Positions 21,683 through 33,771 of a DNA stretch of 64,000 bases are shown piece by piece (position 1 is the stretch's first letter; each line of letters starts with the position of its first letter). Origin of the DNA: Antilocapra americana (taxonomy: Eukaryota > Chordata > Mammalia > Artiodactyla > Antilocapridae); the NCBI GenBank assembly GCA_007570785.1, contig ML662465.1, forward strand, positions 5,715,902-5,779,901. Reading direction: 5' to 3'. Under the pieces are notes generated by a model. That model saw nothing but the letters and a program-made list of their open reading frames with translations, did not search any database and was not told where the DNA came from. Made by a program: the position numbers and the translations under genes.

Positions 21683-21830
21683 CATCAGTGCTTCCAATGA
21701 ATATTCAGGGTTGATTTCCTTTAGGATTGACTAAGGAACTCCTGGCAGTCCAAGGGACTCTCAAGAGTCTTCTCCAACACCACAGTTTAAAAGCATCAGT
21801 TCTTTGATGCTCAGCCTTTTTATGGTCTGA
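21683..21830 (-). repeat. BovB fragment resembling the 20.5 kb copy
   Basis: It runs from ATCAGTGCTTCCAATGAATA to GATGCTCAGCCTTTTTATGG and carries the same unusual internal junction as the copy 1.15 kb to its left. Confidence 0.88.
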
Positions 21831-22036
21831 GTAGTGTTTTTCTTGATATTTGTACTTGAAGTTATGAAGTCATCACAAACACTGAATTTGCAAATACTGA
21901 ACCATTACTCTTAGGAGAAACTGAGAGCTAAGTTCCTGTGAGCCTCTGGTCACAATGTATTCATCAATTGATCAATACATAAATTTTAAAAATATGTGTT
22001 TCTGTTTTAAAATGTCTTATTTAATATGTATTGTTG

Positions 22037-22268
22037 GGGCTCCCTGGTGGTCCAGTAGTTGGGAATCTGCTTTCCAAGACAGTGTACATGGATCCTACCC
22101 CTGGTTGGGGAACTAAGATCCAACATTCAGAGGGGCAAGTAAGCCTGCACGCTGCAGCTAGAGAGTCTGCATGCCAAAGCTACTGAGCCTGTGCACTCTG
22201 GAGCCCACACATTGTGATGCAGCAACTAAGACCTGACACAACCCAAGTGAATAAATATATAAAATATT
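22037..22268 (+). mobile_element. CHR-type tRNA-derived SINE
   Basis: It has the head GGGGCTCCCTGGTGGTCCAG, then GGTTGGGGAACTAAGATCC, and a body with repeated AGCCTGC/GCAACTAAGACC words, ending in an AT-rich tail. Confidence 0.8.
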
Positions 22269-22904
22269 ATATATATATATAGTTGGTTCATCAGCACTGA
22301 TGAACATTGTTCACCTATGGCATATGACTCATGCATGAACAAAGTTTATCTAACATACATATTTTCTTTGAAAGGCACATCACAGCTTTCTTGTGGGTAG
22401 GAACGCTGGACAGCACATCAGCACTACACTTGGAGGCCATTTTAAACAGCAAAATCACCAACAAAAGGCACAAAAGTGTGGGGGAAAAAAGCACTAAATA
22501 GGCTCCCCAAACAGTAGTTGTTTACAGCGTGGGTGCTCAAAGGCTGAGAAGATGGACATCCCACCTCAAGAAGAGAGAAAATCCCCCCTCCTCTTTCTTG
22601 TCCTTCTGTTTGGGTCCTCAGCAGATTTAAATGATGCTTGCCTACCCTGGTGAGGATGGCCTTTACTCAGGCTACTGCTTCAAATGTTAATTTATCAGAA
22701 AGCTTCACAGAGGCACTCAGAACTCATGTTTTACTAGGTGTGTGGGCATCCCTTAGCCCAGTCAAGTTGACACATAAAATTAACCATCTCAGGATACAAA
22801 AGGTACTCAAAAGTTATAGAAACCAAATCCCATATGGATGTCTGTGACTTAGTTTACTCTCCTTTCTCTGTGTCATAGGGTGGAAAGTTAGATTACTAAT
22901 TTGA

Positions 22905-23137
22905 TATGTGTGTGTGTGCGCGCGTGCACGTTCAATCATGTCCGACTCTATGTGACCCCATGGACTGTTACCCATCAGGCTCCTCTGTCCATGGAATTTT
23001 CCAGGCAAGAATATTGGAGCAGGTTGACATTTCCTCCTCCAGGGGATCTTCCTAACCTAGAGATTGAGCCCACTTCTCTTGCATCTCCTGCATTGGCAGG
23101 CAGTTTCTTCACCACTGCACCATCTGGGAAGCCCTTG
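22905..23137 (-). mobile_element. BOV-tA SINE with GT/GC tail
   Basis: Reverse copy. A GTGTGTGCGCGCGTGCACG run precedes TTCAATCATGTCCGACTC, and the head ends CACCATCTGGGAAGCCC. Confidence 0.9.
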
Positions 23138-23139
23138 AA

Positions 23140-23690
23140 TTGATATCTTTCTCTTTTTTTTTAATATAGGTGTTTAAGGCTATAAATTTTCCTCTAAGAA
23201 CTACTTGAACTACATCGTATAATTTTTGATATGTTGTGCCTTCATTTTCACTCATCTCAAAGTGCTTTCTAACTTTCCTTGTGGTTTCTTCTTGATCATT
23301 AGTTGTTTAGAAGTGTCTTGTTGGGACCTCCCTAATTTGACAATGGCTAAGACTCTGTGCTTCCAGTGCAGGGGCCTGGTTTCAATTTCTAGTCAGGGAA
23401 CTAGATACCACAGGCTTCAGCTAAGAGTTCACATGCCATAGCTAAAGATCCTGCATACTGCAACTAAGACCCAGCACAGCCAAATAAAAGAAAAAAAATT
23501 TAAGTGTCTTGTTTAATTTCCACATTTCATTTTCCACAATTCATGTGTGAATTTCCCACATTTATTTCTGTTACTGATTTCTAATTTCACTCAATTGTGG
23601 TTGGAGAACATACCATATATGATTTCAATCCTTTTAAACATATTGAGGTCAGCTTTATAGCCTCCCATATGGTCTATCCTGGATCCCTAC
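23140..23690 (-). repeat. Old L1 fragment interrupted by a CHR SINE
   Basis: L1 ORF2-like text in reverse reads on both sides of the SINE (GGTGTTTAAGGCTATAAATT on the left, CACTCAATTGTGGTTGGAGA on the right). Confidence 0.65.
23323..23501 (+). mobile_element. CHR SINE with perfect target-site duplication
   Basis: AAGTGTCTTGTT occurs at 23311-23322 and 23502-23513. The element runs from GGGACCTCCC to an A-rich tail and sits inside the older L1. Confidence 0.9.
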
Positions 23691-24010
23691 ATGATTTAGT
23701 GCCACTAAACCCGTTACCATACTAACCTCATATTCTACTACTTTCCTGTTATTCACTCACCTCCAGACTGCCCTCATGGTCACTATTTCTCAAACAACCC
23801 AGACACATATATATCTCAAAGCCTTTGCATTTGTACTCCCCTCTGCCTGAAATGCCCATGTTTGTAATTTTTCCTAGCTCACTGTTTCAGCGCTTTGAGC
23901 TTTGCTCAAAATTCACCTTTCCAGCAAGTCTTTCATGATCACTCTATTTAAATCAGGTTTGTTCCTCCTAACCGAATTCTAGATATCTAATAAAAGCTTT
24001 CAGATTTTTT
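23690..24010 (+). repeat. L2 LINE fragment
   Basis: AAAGCCTTTGCATTTGTACT, CCCCTCTGCCTGAAATGCCC and CACCTTTCCAGCAAGTCTTT are typical L2 3' region words. Confidence 0.7.
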
Positions 24011-24289
24011 CTAATTGTATATATTTTATTGGCTTTTGAAGACAAACCATCAACCTGTACTGTAATCAGTTAACCTTTTACACTCATTTCAGAATTGCTA
24101 GTGCTTATTACAAAGCTCTAGACCATGAGGTTAATAATGGCCCCCTGGAGTTGCACAGGGCACAAATGATTAAGATTTCATTCAGCTCTGAGTATCAGAA
24201 GAACTGATTAACAGTGGCTTAAACAACTGAGTCCAGAAAATCCAACCAAAGCAGTGCTCAGATGGAAATGTATAACTCTAACACACGTA

Positions 24290-25140
24290 TTTTAAAAGAA
24301 TGCTTCTTGGCAAGGATGCAGAGAGACTGGGTCTCTCATACATTGCTGGGGGCAATGTAAACTGGTGCCCTGGAAAAGAGTTTGGCAGTTCCTTATAAAA
24401 CCAAATGTGCATTTACCATAAAGCTTAGTAATCACATCCTTGGGCATTTTCCCCAGAGAAATGAAAGCTTATGTCCAGACAAATACCTTAATGAGAATCT
24501 TCATTTCAGCTCTATTTGTAAGAGTCAAAAACCGGGACTAACTCAAAAGTTCTTCAGTAAGTGAATGGTTAAACAAAGTGATACATCCATACACTGGAAT
24601 ACCACTCAGTAATAAAAGAATGAATGTTGACAAATCTAACAACATGGGTGGATCTCAAGGGCATTATGTTCAGTGCACAAAGTTAATTTTAAAAGATCAT
24701 ATATTAGAGGATCCCATTTATATAGAATTCTCAATTGACAAAACTATGGAGATGGAGAACAGACTGATGGTTGCTAAGAAGCAGGGACGTGGGTAAGAGA
24801 AGTTGAGTGGGAATACAGATGGGCAGCAGAAGCGAGTTGCTCTGTGGTGGTAGGCCAGTTCTGTATATTTGTTGTGGCATGGTGCTTAAGTCTATCCATG
24901 GGACTGAACTGCACAGAATTTCCTCCTCTCACATATACAAACGAGCACATTTGAAGGTCATTAAAAACCAAATGAGGTTTGTGGTCATTCAACGATGTTG
25001 TACTAATACCAGTTTCCTGGTTTTGATATTGCACTTTAGTTTTATAAGATGTCATCATAGGTAGAAGCTGACCGAAGGGTTCAAGGAACTCTATGTACTA
25101 GTTTTACAACTCCTTGTACTGTTATTCCTTTTACAAAATA
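24290..25140 (+). repeat. Old L1 3' end
   Basis: The characteristic mammalian L1 3' text is present: GAGACTGGGTCTCTCATACA, CCATACACTGGAATACCACT, GAATGAATGTTGACAAATC, and near the end GTGGTCATTCAACGATGTTG. No intact coding frame. Confidence 0.75.
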
Positions 25141-25328
25141 TAAATATATTTATTTATTTGGCTGTGTTGGGTCTTAGTTGCAGCACGTGGAAATGTCAAT
25201 GTTCATGTCAGCACATGAGATGTTTAGTTGCAACATGGGGATCTAGTTCCCTGACCAGGGATCAAACCTCGCTACCTTCACTGGGGGTACAGAGTCTTAG
25301 CCACCGGATCACCAGGGAAGTCCCTTGT
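25140..25328 (-). mobile_element. CHR SINE
   Basis: Reverse copy beginning TTTGGCTGTGTTGGGTCTTA and ending CCGGATCACCAGGGAAGTCCC. Confidence 0.85.
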
Positions 25329-25529
25329 ATTATTATTTCAAAGTAAAAAGTTCAAAACCTTGAAGACTACTTGAAAATCAACACTCTCAAGAAGCTAGAA
25401 CAAGAACAGCAAAGTAAAACCCAAAGAAAGTAGAAGGAAGGAATGATAAAGAGAGGTAACAATGAAGTAATGCAAACAAGCTAATTATAGAAAGTTGCAT
25501 AATTACTCTGGTGGTGTAAAGCCTCATTC

Positions 25530-25870
25530 TTTAAGGCGATTTTGGTAATTCTAGGTCTTTTGCATGTTCTTATAAAATTCAGAGTTAGCTTGTCAAATTC
25601 TATGAAGAAATCTTGCTGTGATTTTGATAGGGAATGAGTTGAACCTATAGATCAATTTTATGAGAATTGACAATACAATATTGAGTCTTCTAACCGTGAA
25701 TTTGGTATATCCTTTTGTTTATTTGGATTTTCTTAATTTCTTTCAACTGTATTTTGTAGTTTTTAGTGTAGAGGTCTCATGTTTCTTGTCTGATTTATTC
25801 CCAGATATTTGATGGTTTTTGTCATAGTGATTTTATTTTAAATTTCATTTTCTGCTTGTGTTACCAGTAT
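25530..25870 (-). repeat. Old L1 internal fragment
   Basis: Reverse L1 ORF2 text: GGCGATTTTGGTAATTCTAG, GATAGGGAATGAGTTGAACC, and TTATTCCCAGATATTTGATG. Confidence 0.7.
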
Positions 25871-26194
25871 CTAGGAGTTAATACAACTTCTCAAGGGTGT
25901 CAAGGTACAGTCTTCTGTTTTCTTTGACTCCATCATCTTTAGGATCTCAGGGTTGAAAGATCACCCTTCATCTCTTGGCCTGGAATATACTTTCCTGGGC
26001 AGAAGAAGTAAGTGACGATGTGGAAGGGAGAGCACCTAGACTGGGAGAGAAAAATTTTCTAAGAAATCTCTATAGAGATGTTAGGCATTAGAACTCTGTC
26101 TGGCTACTTTCTGGAGGTGAAAATGAAAATTTTAAACCAGGTTCATTGCTACCCCCAACAAAAATCAGAGTTTTATTGTTATATCATAAAGGGA

Positions 26195-26533
26195 AGGCTT
26201 CCCTGGTTACTCAGTGGTCAGAAAAAAAAAAAAGAAAAGAAAAATCTGCCAGCTGGTGTGGTAGTCATGGATTCCATCCCTGATTCAGGAAGGTCCCACT
26301 TGCCGTGGAGCATCTAAGCCCTTGCTCCATAACTATTGAGCCTGTGCTCTAGAGCCCATGAGCTGCAACTGCTGAAAGCCCACACCCTGGAGCCTGTGCT
26401 TTGCAAGAGAAGCCACCACAGTGAGAAGCCTGAGCACCACAACTAGAGAGCAGCTGCTGCTCAAAGCAACTAGAGAAAGCCCACATGCAGCAATGAAGAT
26501 CCAGTGCAGGCAAAAAAATAAATAAATAAAGCA
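26195..26533 (+). mobile_element. CHR-type SINE with internal A-rich insertion
   Basis: The head GGCTTCCCTGGTTACTCAGT is followed by an abnormal A/G-rich run at about 26221-26245. The element then resumes with ATCTGCCAGCTGGTGTGG and a long body of GAGCCTGTGCTCT-like words and a TAAA tail. Confidence 0.8.
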
Positions 26534-26667
26534 TTTAAAGGAGAAAAAATCATAAGGGGAGAATAGATATTAGGTAGTCAACTAGCACTGACAAGCATGT
26601 ATTTAGCATCTTCATGCTAAATCACTGCACATTCTTACCAGCCTCTCAATATGGCTAAGGAACAGTC

Positions 26668-26810
26668 CTTCTTCTTTTTTTTAATTTGTATTTGCGTATA
26701 GTTGCTTTCAGTGTGTATGAGTTTCTGCTGAATAGCAAAGTGTGTCAGTTATCTGTATACATACATTCACACTTTTTTATATTTCCTTCTAAGGGACAGT
26801 TAGGGACAGT
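26668..26810 (-). repeat. L1 3' UTR fragment
   Basis: A poly-T start is followed by GTATAGTTGCTTTCAGTGTG and AGCAAAGTGTGTCAGTTATC, a diverged copy of the artiodactyl L1 3' region. Confidence 0.6.
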
Positions 26811-27564
26811 TTAACTCAGTGTTTTGTGTTATTTGACTTACGTAAATATTATTCCATACTGACCTGTAATTTTACTCCTTCTGAACTAGCCCTCCAAATC
26901 CCCAAACCCCTTAAAGGATATCAGCAAAGCATTTTTAAAGGCCTGGTGAGGGAGGGATGCCCCAGAGTCTGTGATCAGCTCATGCACAATTCTCTGATTG
27001 GGTGATGGCGGGATGAGGTCATTGGGTGACGTCACAGGGGTGAACACTATCAGTCCTTAGGCTTCAGGAGGCCACGTGCTCATGGTCATCAAGAAGTCAA
27101 CATCTTCCATTTGGTGGGAGTTTCCACCTCTGTAAAACAGCTCAGGAAACTGGCATCCGATATTAATACTGTTATCTAGCTACTTCAGAAAGGAGCTAAA
27201 GCAGAGAATATGGGGGAAGAGTTTGTCTCAAGAAGTCCCCACAGAGTCTTGCTTGGTAACAATTCAATTTCCTAGGAGATTTCTGCAATTTTATCTTCCA
27301 ACTCTTATGCTCAATTTTAAAATTATTCCATCAAAACCTTAATTCCCCAAAGTAATTTATATTCTAATTTTTTTAAAAAAATCATGTTATTGTTTCATAG
27401 ATGCAATATCTCTTCTTATCTCTTTGAGTATGTTAAGTGCAATTTAAACATTTTTTCTTTAGCTCTCTGCTTTGTCTCAATTTCCTCCAAAGGAAGGAAG
27501 ATATCCTACTTACATGTCTGATGATCCTGAATTATTTATCTTTTAAAAAAATGTTTTTAAAGTT

Positions 27565-27868
27565 AATTAATTAATTTTTTTAATTTTTGGCTGCGCTGAA
27601 TCTTCATTGCTGTGTGCACAGGCTCTCTCTAATTTTGGCGAGAAGGGGCTACTGTTGGTTGTGCTGCCCAGGCTTCTTCATTGTGGTGGCTTCTCTTGTT
27701 GCAGAGCTCTAGGCACACAGGCTTTAGTTGTGACTCCGGCTCCGTAGCTGTGGTGCAGGGACTCAGTTGCTCTGTGGCTCGTGGAATCCTCCTGGACCAG
27801 GGATCAAACCTGCATCCCCTGTATTGCCAGACAGATTCTTATTCACTGTACTACCAGGGAAGTCCCTG
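27565..27868 (-). mobile_element. CHR SINE
   Basis: Reverse copy from TTTTTGGCTGCGCTGAATCT to CTGTACTACCAGGGAAGTCC. Confidence 0.85.
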
Positions 27869-28351
27869 AGCTATTTACCTTTAACAGTGAGGTATTAAAA
27901 AGTTGTGGATGGGAGGTGTGACTTTTCAACTCAAAGGGCTTCCATGTTCGGTAGGAATCTACCAGCCCTTTGTGCCAGACTCCCAAAGGTCACTGCATAC
28001 AGAGCTTTTTCAGAGCCCTTCTTCTCTAGAAAAGAATGCCAATTTCCTGCTGATGGTCCTCTGTACCAGTATGGGACCAAAAGTGGGTTGGGTTAGGGAT
28101 GATCTCACAATTTTTAGGTGGCCGTCTCTTACGTGGTTCCCTGCTTCTCAGAAGACTTCCTGTTGCCCACCCTGTACTGGACCTTGTTTCTCTGAATTTG
28201 GAATCTCTCTTGTTTAATGTCTTTGTCAAATGCACTTCATGCTGAAACTTGGAGCTAGAAGTGTCTTTGCTTTGACTGTGTGTGATAAGTGATGGTACCT
28301 AAGGATCTAAATACACAGACTCTCAACCAGGCTCTCTATTTTAAGCCCCAT

Positions 28352-28539
28352 GTGAAAGTCACTCAGTCATGTCCAACTCTTTGTGATCCCATGGAATAGA
28401 CCATGGACTCTTCCAGACCAGAATAATGGAGTAGGTCAACGTTCCCTTCTCCAGAGGATCTTCCCAACACAGGGACTGAACCCAGGTCTTCCACATTACA
28501 GGCGGATTCTTTACCACCTGAGCTTCCAGGGAAGTCCTT
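28352..28539 (-). mobile_element. BOV-tA SINE with target-site duplication
   Basis: TTAAGCCCCATG before and TTAAGCTCCATG after (about 28340-28351 and 28538-28549) flank a reverse copy from GTGAAAGTCACTCAGTC to GCTTCCAGGGAAGTCC. Confidence 0.9.
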
Positions 28540-28599
28540 AAGCTCCATGCTTTACCCCATCTTTTGCTATGTCTGATGCCCCTCATTCCTAACTCTGTT

Positions 28600-28975
28600 A
28601 CTTTTCTAGGGCTGGTATAACAAATTACACCAGGCTGGAGGGCTTGAACAACAGACATTTTCTCACATTTCTGGAGGCTGGAAGTGCAGGATCAAGGTGT
28701 TGGCAGAGTTGGTTTCTTCTGAGGTCTCTTTCCTTGGCTTGTAGCTGGCAGTCTTCTCCCTGTGTCTTCACATGGTCTTCCCTTTGTGGGTCTGTGTCCT
28801 AATTTCTTCTTACAAGAATATCAGCTGTATTGGACTAGGGCTCACCCTAAAGACCTCTTTTTAACTTGATTACCTCTTTAAAGAACCTATCTCTAAGTAC
28901 AGTCACATTCTGAAGTCCTGGGGTTAGGACTTAGGAAATGAGGGGAGGGGCAGGAGGCAATTCAACCCATAACAC
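28600..28975 (-). mobile_element. Solo LTR, MaLR/MLT1-like, reverse
   Basis: It begins TTTCTAGGGCTGGTATAACA, includes CATTTCTGGAGGCTGGAAGT and CACATGGTCTTCCCTTTGTG, and ends CAATTCAACCCATAACA, the reverse of an MLT1-type 5' end. No internal region is present. Confidence 0.65.
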
Positions 28976-29046
28976 TGAGCGTGTAGAACTGTAGAATCTC
29001 TAAGATTCTACAATTTAGTTTGCTTGTTGTTTTCTTCCTCTCTTTA

Positions 29047-29249
29047 ATGCATGTGTGCTAAGCTGTGCCTGACCCTGTGACCTGATGGACTGTAATCTGC
29101 CAGACTCTTCAGTTCAGAGAATTTTCCAGGCAAGAATTCTGGAGTGGGTTGCCATGTCCTCCTCCAGGAGATCTTCCTAACCCAGGGATTGAACCCAGGT
29201 CTCTTACATTGCAGGCAGATTCTTTACCATCTGAGCTACCAGGGAAGCC
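29047..29249 (-). mobile_element. BOV-tA SINE, first of a reverse pair
   Basis: Reverse copy ending CATCTGAGCTACCAGGGAAG, followed by a GT run and then a second copy. Confidence 0.88.
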
Positions 29250-29254
29250 CAGGG

Positions 29255-29482
29255 ATGTGTGTGTGTGTGAAGTAACTTCAGTAGTGTCTAACTCTTTGTG
29301 ACCCTGTGAACTGTAGCCCGCGAGGCTCCTCTGTTCATGGGATTCTCCAGGCAAGAATATTGGAGTGGGTTGCCAAGCCCTCCTCCAGGGGATCTTCTGG
29401 ACCCAGGGATTGAATCTGTATCTCTCCCATCTCTCCCATCTCCTGCATTGGCAGGCAGGTTCTTTACCACTAGCGCCACAGT
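29255..29482 (-). mobile_element. BOV-tA SINE, second of a reverse pair
   Basis: The GT run at 29256-29269 leads into AGTAACTTCAGTAGTGTCT and the element ends CCACTAGCGCCACA. The final head bases are missing. Confidence 0.85.
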
Positions 29483-30067
29483 ATTTCTCAGTTCTGCTAA
29501 TACCTTTACCTGATTTACAGCTTTTAAAACATTTTGGCATCTCTCTGCTGGGTTATCTGTTAGTAACTTGACAGCCGCACCTCTCTTTTATAGTTCCCTC
29601 TGCACCACAGGGAAGAAGCCTAGAATTACGTTTCCAAGAATCTCTTTTTTAATGTTTGCTCACTAGAGGTACCAACAAAGACTTCAGAAGATAAAAGAGA
29701 AATTGCTATTCTCTGTCAACAATTATGGGCAGACGGGTGAGCAGACAGTAAACATGATGTTCTCAGTATCTTCCTGGTAGGGACAATAAATCACTCCTCT
29801 TAATATTGTGGGTAGCTGAGCAGACCGCAGGTCCTCCCAGAGCTACTGAGCAGGGCTGGGAAGAGGGTGAAGTGGCCAAGGCAGGATTGTGTAAATGCAG
29901 GACCAGATGTTTTCTGTTAAAATTTTTTTTAATGAAAAATAAATAAATTTAAAAAATTCTGTTGTGAAATTTTGACATTTTATTCATGATGGATTTTTTT
30001 CCCTTGCATTGTTTGGCTTTTTAAAAAATATGGTAATAAAACATTCTTCATTTTGATAAATGAGTTT

Positions 30068-30536
30068 TGATGGTTAATTTTAAGTGTCAAGTTGACTGGA
30101 CTAAGAGATGTTCAGGTAGCTGGTAAAACATGATTTCTGGGTGTGTCCCTGAGGATTAGTGCTTGAATCAGTAGACTGAGTAAAGACCCACCTTACCAGG
30201 GCAGTTGGGCATCACCCACTCCATCAAGGACCTGATTAGAACAAAAAGGTGAAGAAAGTGTAATTTGGATACTTTTTTGCTTGAGCCATGCTATTCAATA
30301 TTTCCTGCCCTTGGACAGCAGCACCCTGGTTCTGGGGCCTTCAGATTTAGACTGGGAGTTACACCATTGGCCCCTGAGGTTCTCAAGCCTTTGGACTCAG
30401 ACTGAATCATGACACCAACTTTCCTGGTTCTCTGGCTCACAGGCAGCAGATTACAGGACTTTTCGGCCTCTGCAACCATGTGAGGCAAATCCTACAATAA
30501 ATGGTTCTGTTTCTCTGGAGACCCCCTAATACATGA
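30068..30536 (+). repeat. Probable old solo LTR
   Basis: TGATGGTTAATTTTAAGTGT begins the unit, GTTCTGTTTCTCTGGAGACC lies near its end, and an AATAAA is placed just before it. This resembles an old ERV-type LTR, but I cannot name the family. Confidence 0.4.
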
Positions 30537-30822
30537 GTGTCTTGGTACCCTCTTAAAGTTGGTGTCCAAGGTGATGGTCTCACTAGCTTCACCCTATGCC
30601 CGGTGCTGCCCTTGGGATGCACAGAGCTGTCAGATTGTCCCAGAGACTCACTCACTCCTGTGCCAAGGGGTGAGACTGATGACAACAGCCTGCCCGTCTG
30701 CGTTCTCCAGCCCTGCATTGGTGGGGTACGCGCTGCCTTTCCACTTCCCAATCAAAACACTCAGAGTGGCTTCTGTTCTGATGGAACTTTGATTTACACA
30801 GTCTGTCACTGACTCTTTTCTC

Positions 30823-31030
30823 TTGTTTTTTTTTTTCTAATTAGAGTATAATTGCTTTACAATGTCGTGTTAGTTTCTGCCGTACAACAAAGTGAATAAG
30901 CTACATGTTTACAGATCTTAACATATCTTAACCTCTCTTTTGTAGATTTATATCTTTTTTATTTTTTTATTCCCGCTCTCTCCCCTCTCACCTCCCTCCA
31001 CACACACACAGACACACACACACATATCCT
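30823..31030 (-). repeat. L1 3' UTR fragment with CA tract
   Basis: Poly-T is followed by GAGTATAATTGCTTTACAAT and GTCGTGTTAGTTTCTGCCGT. A CA-rich run lies at about 30998-31024. Confidence 0.7.
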
Positions 31031-32248
31031 ACTTATTGGTTATGATTCTCTAGTATCCTGACTAATACAAAGCATTACTTGATATCAACATGACTTATCT
31101 CTGAGTGGTGTTAACCTTCATCACTTGGTTTAGGAAGTATCTGCCAGGTCTCTCCATCACAAATTTACTATTTCCCCCTTCCCACATTTTGTTCTTTGGA
31201 AGCAAGCCATGAAGTCTAGCCCACACTCAAGAGGTAAATGTGCTTAAAAAGAAAACCTCATATCATTGCAGCAAGTAGAAAATTAGTGTTGCCACAAACA
31301 GAAAGTGAATGTAAAAACAAGTGGAGGAAAACAAAACGATGTAATTGAAATCTATCTAGACAGGTGTTCAGTTATCCAATCATAACAAATCACCCCACAA
31401 CTTAATGGGGTAAAACTACACAGCAATTTGTTTTGCTTGTGAATCTGTAGGCTGGGCAGGGTTTGGCAGGTAAGACTTGTCTTTGTTCCATGTGCCTCAC
31501 TGGGGTGGATGGACAGAAGGGTGGGGGACCCTTTTCTGAGTGCTCACTTACGTGGCTGGCAAACTGGTGCTGGTTGCCAGCTGGAGTTCAGCCAAAGCCC
31601 AGGGCTCAGGGTCTCAGGTGTGATCACTTTCCCTGTTACCCTACCAGTGTGTCTTGGGATTCCTCACAGCATGGTGGCTGGGTTCCCAGGGTGAACATTC
31701 AGAGAGAGAGACAGACAAGAGGAAGGTACATAGCTTTTATGATATGGCCTCAGAATCACATAGTTTCACTTCTGCAGAATTCTATTAGTCAAGGCAGTCA
31801 CAAAAATCACCAAGTTTCAAAAGGAGGCAGGGGTGGGAGGACATAGATTATACCCTTGATGGGGAATAGCAAGGTTCTCAAAGAGCATGTGGAATAAGAA
31901 ACACAAACTACCCAAATTGTGCTGCCTGCTGAAGGCTCTGAACTTGTTTTCAAAGGGAGAGAAAGAAAGAGACTAGCAAATGGTGGAGGGGTTTTCAAAA
32001 TGTACTAGTACCACATGAAGACTTTTCCTTTCAAAAGGAAATGAATGACAGGAACATAGTCTGCTTATCATGTATTTCTGAGTCGGTAGAGCTACCCTGA
32101 ACTTGCATTTCCTTGAAACACGAAGACTTTCCATGTCTTTGCGTCATTACACACATGACCGTGGCATTTTTTGATTAATAAAGATGTGTTTGAGTCACCA
32201 AGTATGAGTTACAGTGATTTAAAATTCACTGTCCAAAACCAGAATTAT

Positions 32249-33770
32249 GTTTGTTGTTGTTGCTCAGTCACTAGTCATGTCAGACTCTTTGCAACCTCAT
32301 GGACTGCAGCACGCTAGGCTTCCCAGTCTCTCACTATCTCCTGGAGTTTGCTCAAACTCACGTCCATTGAGTCGATGATGTAATGCAATCATCTCTTCTT
32401 CTGTCACTCCCTTCTCCTCCTGCCCTCAATCTTTCCCAGCATCACAGTCTTTTCTAATGAATTGACTCTTCCCCTAGGTGACCAGAGCTGGAGCTTCAGT
32501 TTCAGCAAAAGTGCTTCCAGTGACTATTCAGGGTTGATTTCCTTTAGGACTGACTGGTTTGATCTTGCAGTCCAAGGGACTCTCTAGTGTCTTCTGCAGC
32601 ACTATAATTCAAAAGCATCAATTCATTGGGGCTCAGCCCTCTTCATGGTCCAACTCTCACATCCATATATGACTACTGGAAAAATCATCACTTTGACTCT
32701 ATAGACCTTTGTTGACAAGATGATATCTCTGCTTTTTCATACACTGTCTAGGTTGGTCACAGTTTTCCTTTCAAGGAGCAAGCATCTTTTCATGGCTGCA
32801 GTCACCATCTGCAGTGATTTTGGAGCCCAAGAAAATAAAATCTGCCACTGTTTCCATTTTTCCCCCCCCATTTATTTGCCATGAAGTGATGAACAGATGC
32901 CATGATCTTAGTTTTTTGAATGTTGACTTTTAAGCCAGCTTTTTAACTCTCCTCTTTCACTTTCATCAAGAGACTCTTTCGTTCTTCCTTACTTTCTGCC
33001 ATTAGGGTGGCATCATCTGTATATCTGAAGTTATTGATATTTCTCCTGGCAATCTTGATTCCAGCTTGTGCTTCATCCCAGCCTGGTATTTTACATGATG
33101 TACTCTGCAAATAAGTTAGGTAAGCAGAGTGATGATATACAGTCTTGATGTACTCCTTTCCCAATTTTGAAGCAGTCCATTGTTCCATGTTCAGTTCTTA
33201 CTGTTGATTCTTGACCTTAATGCACGTTTATCAGGATGCCGGTAAGGTGGTCTGATATTCCCATCTCTTTAAGATTTTTCCAGTTTGTTGTGATCCACAC
33301 AGTCAAAGCTTTTAGCATAGTCAATGAAGCAGATATTATTCTGGAATTCCCTTGCTTTTTCTACAATCCAGCAGATGTTGGCAATTTGATCTCTGGTTCC
33401 TCTGCCTTTTCTAAATCCAACTTGTACATTTGGAAGTTCTCAGTTCATGTACTGTTGAAGTCTAGCTTGAAGGATTTTTGAGCAATACCTAGCTAGCATG
33501 TCAAATGAATGCAATTGTATGGTAGTTTGAATATTCTTTGGCATTGCCCTTCTTTGGGATTGAAATGAGAACTGACCTTTTCCAGTCTTGTGGCCATTGC
33601 TGAATTTTCCAGATTTGCTGACATATTGAGTGCAGCACTTTAAGAGCATCATCTTTTAGGATTTTAAATAATTCAGCTGGAATTCCATCACTTTCACTAG
33701 TTTTGTTCATAGCAATGCACCAATTTAATACTTCATTCTGTATGACAATCTCTACATTTATCTGCGTCTC
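32249..33770 (-). mobile_element. BovB (RTE) LINE, longest copy, with decayed RT domain
   Basis: About 1.5 kb in reverse orientation. In translation of the minus strand a reverse-transcriptase region is recognisable: NFRYTDDATLMAESKEE (the active-site block, usually YADD in the family) and, upstream, SVLISIPKKGNAKEYSNY. Stops and frameshifts break it, so it is a relic. The 5' half is missing. An L1 fragment abuts its 5' end. Confidence 0.9.
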
Positions 33771-33771
33771 C

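Noticed and set aside
31350..31780. Possible old interspersed element near AACAAATCACCCCACAAC
   Set aside because: The resemblance to a mammalian repeat consensus is suggestive, but I could not name the family or define ends.
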